DNA of 37,325 nt from Deltaproteobacteria bacterium RIFOXYA12_FULL_61_11 (GTDB lineage: Bacteria > Bdellovibrionota_F > JAHFAK01 > YA12-FULL-61-11): the NCBI GenBank assembly GCA_001799195.1, contig MGSU01000112.1, positions 8,650 to 45,974 of the forward strand. Reading direction: 5' to 3'. The notes beneath the pieces were generated by a model. That model had not been told where the DNA came from, searched no databases, and saw only the letters and a program-made list of their open reading frames with translations. A program made the translations under genes and the position numbers. This document shows, one piece after another, positions 1 to 6,949 of this stretch (position 1 is its first letter; each line of letters opens with the position of its first letter).

Positions 1-266
1 CACGAGGAGAACCGGGGGAATCTTGGAACTGCAGGCCTGGAAGGCCAGGAGCGAGAGTACCAACGTGCCGAGAGGAGCGAGCGATGACATGATCACCTCC
101 GAAGCATGGCAACAACGGCCTACGATGGACGAGGAGGGATCCGAGGTCAAGCATGGATTTCGGTCTCGAAGCCCCTCTCGAGAAGCACGCAGGTCGACAC
201 CCCGCTTGCCTTTTCCCTGTCTCAACGCTAGGAAGGATCTCGATGCATGATCCTCGGAGCGAGACC

Positions 267-1127
267 ATGAGCAACGGTTTCTTCCGCACTCACGATGGCT
301 TGAAACTCTATTACGAACGCCATGGCCAGGGTCCGGCACTGGTGTGCTGCAACGGCATAGGAGTCTCGACCTTTTTCTGGCGTTATATCCGCGACTACTT
401 CCAGGACCGTTGTTCGGTGGTCCTGTGGGACTATCGCGGCCATAACCGCTCGGAGAGCCCGACGGACCTCACCGCCCTGACCATGTCCGACAACGTCAAG
501 GATCTCCTCGCCTTGCTCGATCACCTCGACCTGCCACAGGCGGTCTTGCTCGGTCACAGCATGGGGGTGCAGGTTATCCTGGAATGCTCCCGCCAGGCTC
601 CGGACCGTTGCCGAGCGCTCGTACCCATGCTCGGCACCTACGGCACCCCGATGAAGACCTTCTTCGGCAATGACCTGATAGAACGCTTCTTCCCGGTGCT
701 CTTCCACCTCGGTTCCCGGGTCGACAGCCGCCCCCTGCTGCGCCCTCTGATGAACACCACCCTGCTCTACCATGGCGCGCGCCTGACCTCGATGATCAAC
801 CCGCAGTACTGTCCTCGTGAGGACATGGAGCCCTACTTCGATCACCTGCGCCGCATGGACCCCCGCATCTTCCTGCACATGGCCAAGTTCATGAACTCGC
901 ACACCTCCTTCTCGCACCTGTCCCAGATCACCCAACCGACGCTGATCGTGGCTGCCGAGAAGGACTATTTCACCCCGCTCTACCTCTCGCGGAAGATGCA
1001 CAAACTCATCCGCGGCTCGGAGTTGCTGGTCATCCGCAAGGGGTCCCATGCTGCTCTGGTCGAACATCCCGAACTGATCAACCTGCGCTTGGATAAATTC
1101 CTTCGAGAGAAGGTGGGCCTATGCTGA
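267..1127 (+). CDS. alpha/beta hydrolase
   Basis: ORF with nucleophile elbow GHSMG, VLWDYRGHNRS motif and C-terminal catalytic His region (KGSHAALVEHP). Start chosen at MSNGFFRTHDG; the longer ORF start at 153 looks spurious. Confidence 0.88.
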   Translation: MSNGFFRTHDGLKLYYERHGQGPALVCCNGIGVSTFFWRYIRDYFQDRCSVVLWDYRGHNRSESPTDLTALTMSDNVKDLLALLDHLDLPQAVLLGHSMGVQVILECSRQAPDRCRALVPMLGTYGTPMKTFFGNDLIERFFPVLFHLGSRVDSRPLLRPLMNTTLLYHGARLTSMINPQYCPREDMEPYFDHLRRMDPRIFLHMAKFMNSHTSFSHLSQITQPTLIVAAEKDYFTPLYLSRKMHKLIRGSELLVIRKGSHAALVEHPELINLRLDKFLREKVGLC

Positions 1128-1588
1128 CCCGGTATACCATCCTCGCGGTCCTGACCGTTCTCGCTCTCTCCTGCACGCTGCAGCGAGGAACGACTCCGCC
1201 GAATCCACCAGCAGGGGGCGGTGTCGAGGACCTAAACAATCGCATCGACGTCCACGTCAAACGCATCGAGATGGTCAATCTCGAGCTTGCCGAAGTCAAA
1301 GAACGCCTCGACCTCCTCGGAAAACAAATCGACACGTTAACCGCCCGCCTGGACGCGGTCCAAGCCGGCCAGGCAGGCCAAACCGCCCCGGTCCCGGGGA
1401 ACGAGCCCGAAGGGGGAATGGATCCCTATGCGGCCGATACGGCTCAGGGCCAGGATGCCGGCGCGGTCGACCAGCAACCGGCCACCGAACCTCCCACCCA
1501 GGCTCCCCCTCCCCAAGCGAACGACGGTCAACCCGCACCCGGGAAAACCCAAGATCCTTACGATTTCAACGAGTCGGACTTCCAGTGA
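1121..1588 (+). CDS. small lipoprotein with coiled-coil segment and Pro/Gln-rich tail
   Basis: MLTRYTILAVLTVLALSC lipobox, heptad-like segment NRIDVHVKRIEMVNLELAEVKERLDLLGKQIDTLTARLDAV; overlaps the upstream gene by 7 bp. Confidence 0.75.
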   Translation: MLTRYTILAVLTVLALSCTLQRGTTPPNPPAGGGVEDLNNRIDVHVKRIEMVNLELAEVKERLDLLGKQIDTLTARLDAVQAGQAGQTAPVPGNEPEGGMDPYAADTAQGQDAGAVDQQPATEPPTQAPPPQANDGQPAPGKTQDPYDFNESDFQ

Positions 1589-1592
1589 CCGT

Positions 1593-2258
1593 TCAGAAGT
1601 TGTAATAGACCCCAGCGTGCAAAGACAACCCCATGACCAGCAGGTCCGAGCTGTTCACCTTGTAGAGGGATTTTATCGTCTGGTAGCGCAACAGGAAGGT
1701 CAGTCCCCAGGAGGGCCCCAGGACCCAGTCGGTCCCGGTCACCAGGTTCGCGCCGAGAAAGAGACGGTTGCCGCGCATGAAGACGTTGGGATTGTCGGGA
1801 TACCGGGCGAGGAGCTGTCTCCGCCGGTGACTGTCCTCGAGGAAGACCTCGGCGTTGGCCAACATACCGACGAAGGGGTTCAGGGAATAATGGGACGTGA
1901 TCAGGACCGAGGTGTCACCGAGTTGCCGGAAATCGGTCCGGTCGCGCAAGCGGGGATAGTACTTGAAGCCCAGACCGGCATCGAGGAAATAGTACTCGTC
2001 ATCGAAGGTACCGCTGTCGCCGAGGACCTCGGGTCTGGTCACGGCGAACTCGGCGACGAGGTTGAGCCGATTGCCTCCGTCGTATTCGAAATACGCGAGC
2101 CAGATCGGGCCGTAGATGCCGTCGATGGTGCTCAACCCGACATCATTGTAGAACGACGCGCTGTACCCCGGCAGGAGGTCAACCCTGTTCTGGTACGCGC
2201 TTACCCCGAGAGGCAGGAGCAGGAACACCAGCAGCGGTCGGATCATGCGTCCGCTCAC
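1593..2258 (-). CDS. putative outer-membrane beta-barrel protein
   Basis: Signal peptide (MSGRMIRPLLVFLLLPLGVSA), alternating aromatic/polar strands, C-terminal aromatic residue (GVYYNF). Overlaps the stop of the upstream gene. Confidence 0.65.
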   Translation of the reverse strand: MSGRMIRPLLVFLLLPLGVSAYQNRVDLLPGYSASFYNDVGLSTIDGIYGPIWLAYFEYDGGNRLNLVAEFAVTRPEVLGDSGTFDDEYYFLDAGLGFKYYPRLRDRTDFRQLGDTSVLITSHYSLNPFVGMLANAEVFLEDSHRRRQLLARYPDNPNVFMRGNRLFLGANLVTGTDWVLGPSWGLTFLLRYQTIKSLYKVNSSDLLVMGLSLHAGVYYNF

Positions 2259-4189
2259 GACCCGGACGAGGCCTCGCCGGAATCGCCGGACGAAGTCTCG
2301 GCGCCCTCCGGTTTTTCCTCACCGCGCATGGCCTTGGAGAGATCGAATTCACCGTTCTTGATCATATCCCTGATCTTGGCCACGATCATCTTCTGGGCCT
2401 TGACCACGTCTTTGGCCGCGGTAGTGGACAACTTGTCGATCTCGAACTTGAGCATCTCCGCTCTGCGTTCGGGCAACACGCCGAGGATCTTACGCAACAG
2501 TTCTTCCTTCACCCCGACCAACGAGGTAGCGAGGACACTACGCGGAATCTGCTTGATGACTTCTTTGAGGGGTTCCTTGGAGACGAGCGTCAGGTCCTCA
2601 AACGTGAAGTACGCCTTCTTCAGATCGAGGGCTACCCGACTATCTTGTTCGCTGAGCGACGCCAGCAGCGAGCGTTCGTAACTCGGCTCAAGGTTGTCCA
2701 GGATCTGGACCAGAGTGTCGATGCCCGCACCGGGATAGAAATCGAAGCGGGGCATGGTCATCGACTTCTCGGCCAGCCGCCTGCCGACCGCGTTGATCAC
2801 GTCCACGTCGACATACTTGAGATTGCCTATTTCGGCCACCACGGCGCTGGCCATCCTCTCGTCCATCTGAGCGAGCACCTTGGCCGAACGTTGCGGCGAG
2901 AGGTGGGCCAGGAACAAAGCCAGGACCGGCACTCCCTCTCCCTTGACCAGATAAGAGATCTGCTCGTCGGACATCTTCCGCACGAAACCAAAAGGCCCGA
3001 CCGCGGCCTCGTCGAGGACGTTCTGGAGCCGGTGATTGCGCAGGAGATCGCTGAAGCGCGCGAGGGCTACGGCGGGTTCGTCATCATTCCACCCCTCCAC
3101 CGTAACGTAGTAGGAGAAGATGCGATTCACCACCGCGGCATCGAGAGCCTGGAACAAGCTCTTGGCCGTATCGACGCCGAAGACCCTGATCAGCGCGGCC
3201 AGGGAGCGCAAGCCTCCGTCCTCTCGCAAGACGTCCTCGGCGACCGCACACACGGCCTCGGGACGACTGAACATCATATTGATCACGTCCTGCTTGCGCC
3301 GTTCGAAATCGAAATCGTACCGAGGAACCTGCTTGTCGGACGTTTGGGCCGTGGACGGCTTGCCCGCGGTTTCTGATGATTCGGAGGACTGCTTGTTCTG
3401 ATTGATCGGCGCGGGTCGGGGCTCCTGGTACATGGGCTGGGGATAGGCCTGGAGCATGGGTGTGGGCTGGGGATAGTGGGGCATATACGAGTACTCGGTC
3501 TTCCTCCCTTTGAGTAGGAGGAGGACGAAGAGGACCAGGACGAGGAGGACTAAGCCGCCGAGGAGATACAACAAGGTGCGGTCCCCGGCGAGCATCTCGT
3601 CCAGGGCTGCGCTCCTCCCCTGCGTCTTCTCCGTCACCGGAGTCGGGGTCTGCTGTGCAACAGAGGACGCCTCGACCTCCCCGCCTCCGAAGTCGATGAT
3701 GCGCATGTTCAGCTCATCGCCGCGGTTGAGGTCGAGTTGGGCGGTTTTTATGGCAATGGCCTGTATGACCTCGGTCTTGGTATCGGGGACGTCCTTGTCG
3801 AGGAACAGCGTGAGGATGATGCGCTCGAGGGCTTGGGGTTCCCCTCCCGCGCCCTTGACGTTCGCCCTGCCATCCTCTTCTCTTTGTTGTTCGAAGCCGG
3901 GGAGCGGCAGATCGAGTACCCCGGGCAACTTCAGGTCGAGGCTGCGCAACTCGCTCGTGCTCTCCCTCAGTTTCAAGGATCCCGGGCGTTGATCCGTTTC
4001 GCTCTCGGTCAATTTGACGTCGGCGATGAGGATGAAATCCGTAGGAGCGAGGAAGGTGGCCAGCGCTTTGTTGACCCGTTCTTCGAGCCGCTTCTCGTAG
4101 AGCAACTCCTTCTCGAAGTTGAAGTCGAGCTGAGCGAAAGCTCCGCCGGCCAGCAGCAGCAACAAAGGGACGATGATCCGTGTGCTCAT
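2255..4189 (-). CDS. FliF C-terminal-like / FliG-like chimeric protein (signal peptide, periplasmic domain, one TM, cytoplasmic FliG N-M-C-like region)
   Basis: Signal peptide aa 1-19; FliF-C-like segment (YEKRLEERVNKALATFLAPTDFILIADVKL ... ERIILTLFLDKDVPDTKTEVIQAIAIKTAQLDLNRGDELNMRIIDF); TM about aa 205-226; FliG-like segments FVRKMSDEQISYLVKGEGVPVLALFLAHLSPQRSAKVLAQM and AYFTFEDLTLVSKEPLKEVIKQIPRSVLATSLVGVKEELLRKILGVLPERRAEMLKFEIDKL. Confidence 0.85.
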   Translation of the reverse strand: MSTRIIVPLLLLLAGGAFAQLDFNFEKELLYEKRLEERVNKALATFLAPTDFILIADVKLTESETDQRPGSLKLRESTSELRSLDLKLPGVLDLPLPGFEQQREEDGRANVKGAGGEPQALERIILTLFLDKDVPDTKTEVIQAIAIKTAQLDLNRGDELNMRIIDFGGGEVEASSVAQQTPTPVTEKTQGRSAALDEMLAGDRTLLYLLGGLVLLVLVLFVLLLLKGRKTEYSYMPHYPQPTPMLQAYPQPMYQEPRPAPINQNKQSSESSETAGKPSTAQTSDKQVPRYDFDFERRKQDVINMMFSRPEAVCAVAEDVLREDGGLRSLAALIRVFGVDTAKSLFQALDAAVVNRIFSYYVTVEGWNDDEPAVALARFSDLLRNHRLQNVLDEAAVGPFGFVRKMSDEQISYLVKGEGVPVLALFLAHLSPQRSAKVLAQMDERMASAVVAEIGNLKYVDVDVINAVGRRLAEKSMTMPRFDFYPGAGIDTLVQILDNLEPSYERSLLASLSEQDSRVALDLKKAYFTFEDLTLVSKEPLKEVIKQIPRSVLATSLVGVKEELLRKILGVLPERRAEMLKFEIDKLSTTAAKDVVKAQKMIVAKIRDMIKNGEFDLSKAMRGEEKPEGAETSSGDSGEASSGS

Positions 4190-4199
4190 GTGCTGCCGC

Positions 4200-5156
4200 C
4201 TACATCCCGAACTTGGACTTCATGAACTTGAGCATGTCGTAGACCTCGAGGTTGGAGGGATCCAATTCGAAGGCCTGTTGCCACGCCGCCATACAAGAAG
4301 GATAATCTTTTTTCAGATAGTAGATAGAACCTTGCATCGCATACGCAGAGGCGAGTTTCTCGCTGATCGAGAGCGCCTTGAAGGTTTCGACCAGGGCCTC
4401 GTCGAGGCGATCCATCTGGATCAAACGCTGGGCCCTCAGAATGTGTTGCATCGCCCGGTTGATACTTCGGATATCAACCCCCTCGCCCTCCTCCCGGGTT
4501 TCGTGTTTGAGTTGGTCGAGTTCCTGCCGCAAGCGTTCGTTCTCGGCCTCGAGACCCTGGAGAGGAGGGGCATCTCCGCTGGGGTCGTCTGCAACCACCT
4601 CGACGCCGGGGGAAGGTCCCGGCGCGGCCTCTGCAGTAACCGGCGAGGTAGCGTCTCCACCGCTCTTATTCTCGGCAGGGGGGGCTGGAGCTTCTAGAGT
4701 TCCCGGCTTGGACGTCGGCGTGGAAGTTCTTTCGGGCGCGGGAACCTTCGCGACCGGAGGGACCACGGGGGATGGTTCGGGCGGGAGCAGAGGTTCTTGC
4801 GCGGTGATCGGCGACGTCTCGAGCTTGCCTTCGAGCCCGGCGGCGGGAGGGGGGGCGAAACGCGGATCGAGTTCGGCTTCCAGCTTGACCATTAAATAGA
4901 TGTCCGTGCCGTCGAAGCCCCCGACATTGACTTCTTTGCGTTTGTATCCGTCAGTCTCGACCACGATCTTGCTCGAGGGACCGATATCATCTTTCTCGAC
5001 GCTGAAGGAAACGGGAGAATACCCCTTGAATTTCGCAGTCTTGAACGTCTGATAATACACTTTGGCGGTGATGGGTTCCGAAGCGATATGAAAAGTCCTC
5101 GAGGCACACGAGAGGCAGAACAGTGCGAGGATTGGAAGCATACTTCGAAACCGCAT
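4200..5156 (-). CDS. lipoprotein with PEGA-like domain, Pro-rich linker and C-terminal TPR repeats
   Basis: MRFRSMLPILALFCLSCAS lipobox; PEGA-like ITAKVYYQTFKTAKFKGYSPVSFSVEKDD...IVVETDGYKRKEVNV; TPR-like SAYAMQGSIYYLKKDYPSCMAAWQQAFELDPSNLEVYDML. Confidence 0.75.
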   Translation of the reverse strand: MRFRSMLPILALFCLSCASRTFHIASEPITAKVYYQTFKTAKFKGYSPVSFSVEKDDIGPSSKIVVETDGYKRKEVNVGGFDGTDIYLMVKLEAELDPRFAPPPAAGLEGKLETSPITAQEPLLPPEPSPVVPPVAKVPAPERTSTPTSKPGTLEAPAPPAENKSGGDATSPVTAEAAPGPSPGVEVVADDPSGDAPPLQGLEAENERLRQELDQLKHETREEGEGVDIRSINRAMQHILRAQRLIQMDRLDEALVETFKALSISEKLASAYAMQGSIYYLKKDYPSCMAAWQQAFELDPSNLEVYDMLKFMKSKFGM

Positions 5157-5308
5157 TTCCCTGCTCCGTGGACGAGGACCAAGCTGGAAAATCAATGGTT
5201 TGAGGATCGTAGCAAAGCCCATGAAAAAACACAATACTATTTTCCCCCCTGCATTTTATTCTCAACGAACTCAAGTGCTAGGATCGACGACCCCTGGGTT
5301 TTCTTCGC

Positions 5309-5337
5309 TTGACAGGCCTCTTCTCTTGACCTAGGAA
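5309..5337 (+). promoter_or_regulatory. sigma70-type promoter upstream of the PilZ gene
   Basis: TTGACA (5309-5314), 17-nt spacer, TAGGAA (5332-5337). Confidence 0.5.
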
Positions 5338-5356
5338 TGCTGCCGAAGCATGCGTT

Positions 5357-5734
5357 ATGACGACTCTAGGCTTCGAGGGACGAGAGGTCAGTATGCCGAG
5401 CAAACTCGACGAACTCCGCCGCGACACCCGCATTCCCGTGCGTCTGCGGGTCGATTTCCGTCAGCACGACAACTTCCTCTTCGAGTACACCGAGAATCTC
5501 AGCAACAGCGGCATCTTCATCATTACTCCGACCCCCCTCCCTCCCGGCACCATGCTCGAACTCGTCTTTCATCCCGACCAACCGAGCGCTCCGATCGAGA
5601 TCCGCGGCGAGGTCATCTGGATCAACCCGCCAGAACAATCGACAAAACCCGGCATGGGAGTGAAGTTCATCGACGTGCCGAGAAAGACCAAAGAGACGAT
5701 CACCCGCCTGGTCAACCGCCTGGCAGTGCTCTGA
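5357..5734 (+). CDS. PilZ domain protein (c-di-GMP binding)
   Basis: RRDTR (RxxxR) and NLSNSG (NxSxxG) motifs; true start may be ATG at 5393 (MPSKLDELRR). Confidence 0.88.
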   Translation: MTTLGFEGREVSMPSKLDELRRDTRIPVRLRVDFRQHDNFLFEYTENLSNSGIFIITPTPLPPGTMLELVFHPDQPSAPIEIRGEVIWINPPEQSTKPGMGVKFIDVPRKTKETITRLVNRLAVL

Positions 5735-5769
5735 TCTTATCCTTCAACCTGTCTTTACAGAGGTGGTTC

Positions 5770-6855
5770 ATGTTGAAAACGTGTCTTGGTCTAGTTGTTC
5801 TCGTCGCCTTCCTCGGTTGCAAACAACAACCCGGGAAACCATCGAACCCCGCCGATCAACCGTCCCAAGCCCCATCGGCCGACGTCCTCGCCGTGATAGA
5901 CGGCGATACCATCACGGAACAGGATCTCGTGCGCAGCATCAACACCGATGCCGACCTGTACCAGCGTTTCTACCAGATCTATCAGATCAAGAAGGACATC
6001 CTCGAACAGATCATCGACGAACGGGTGATCACCCAAGAGGCCAAGAAAGAGGGGAAGGACAGGGAGCAGTTCCTCAACGACCGGCTCAAGGACAAGATCA
6101 CGGTGGCCGACGAGGAGGTCGAGGGTTTCTACCAGAACGTCAAGGATAACCCGACCCTCAAGGGTACCGAGGAAGAGAAGAAGCAGAAGGTCCGCGAATA
6201 CCTCTCGGAACGCAAGCGCGTCACCCTCGAACGGAAAGAAGTCGAGGACCTCAAAGCCTTGCACAAGATCGAACTCCGCCTCGCTCCTCCGCCCTATCCC
6301 GAGGTCCAGGTTTCCATTGAGGGCGATCCCGTCCTCGGTCCGGCCGACGCGCCGATCACCATCATCGAATTCTCGGACTTCGAGTGTCCTTTCTGCCGCC
6401 GCATGGCGAGCATCCTCAAGAAGGTGCTGGAGCAATATCCCGGCAAGATCAAACTGGTCTTCAAGGATCTGCCTCTCACCAAGATCCACCCCGCCTCGGA
6501 ACAAGCAGCCCTGGCCTCCCACTGCGCCGAGGATCAGAACAAATACTGGGAGTACAGTGACCAACTCTTCGAATCGAACGGCGCCCTCGAGACCGCTGAC
6601 CTCGTGAAATACGCCACGACCCTCCAGCTCGACGTCGCGGCCTTCAGCGCCTGTCTCGAGCAGAAGAAACACCTCGCCGCGATCGAAGCCGACCGCGCCG
6701 AGGCCGATCGCGCCGGTATCAACGCCACTCCGACCATCATCATCAACAACAAGCTCATCACGGGTTCCAAATCCCTGAGCGGTTTCAAAGAGATCATCGA
6801 CGCCGAGCTGGCCAAGCTGGCCCCGGCGGCAGCTCCGCAACCGACGAAACCCTGA
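5770..6855 (+). CDS. lipoprotein thiol:disulfide oxidoreductase, SurA-N-like plus DsbA/thioredoxin_4-like domain
   Basis: MLKTCLGLVVLVAFLGC lipobox; VLAVIDGDTITEQDLVRSI... SurA-N-like region; FSDFECPFCRRMASIL active site (CPFC) and cis-Pro region GINATPTIIINNKLITGSK. Confidence 0.88.
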   Translation: MLKTCLGLVVLVAFLGCKQQPGKPSNPADQPSQAPSADVLAVIDGDTITEQDLVRSINTDADLYQRFYQIYQIKKDILEQIIDERVITQEAKKEGKDREQFLNDRLKDKITVADEEVEGFYQNVKDNPTLKGTEEEKKQKVREYLSERKRVTLERKEVEDLKALHKIELRLAPPPYPEVQVSIEGDPVLGPADAPITIIEFSDFECPFCRRMASILKKVLEQYPGKIKLVFKDLPLTKIHPASEQAALASHCAEDQNKYWEYSDQLFESNGALETADLVKYATTLQLDVAAFSACLEQKKHLAAIEADRAEADRAGINATPTIIINNKLITGSKSLSGFKEIIDAELAKLAPAAAPQPTKP

Positions 6856-6949
6856 GCCCTCTCCTCCGCGTCTCAACCTGCCCCCTCTTGCCTCTGCGCG
6901 TTCGTTGTGCCACAGTGCGCACCATCCTACCCGATCCAGGAGTCTCCTC

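Noticed and set aside
228-1067. 279-aa minus-strand ORF opposite the alpha/beta hydrolase
   Set aside because: Shadow ORF typical of high-GC DNA; low-complexity composition and no motif, whereas the plus-strand protein is clearly a hydrolase.
1428-2681. 417-aa plus-strand ORF spanning the OMP and FliG-like genes
   Set aside because: Antisense to two genes with recognisable signals; no domain evidence.
5350-5769. N-terminal extension of the DsbA-like ORF (501-aa version)
   Set aside because: Overlaps the PilZ gene in another frame; the lipoprotein signal peptide at 5770 marks the true start.
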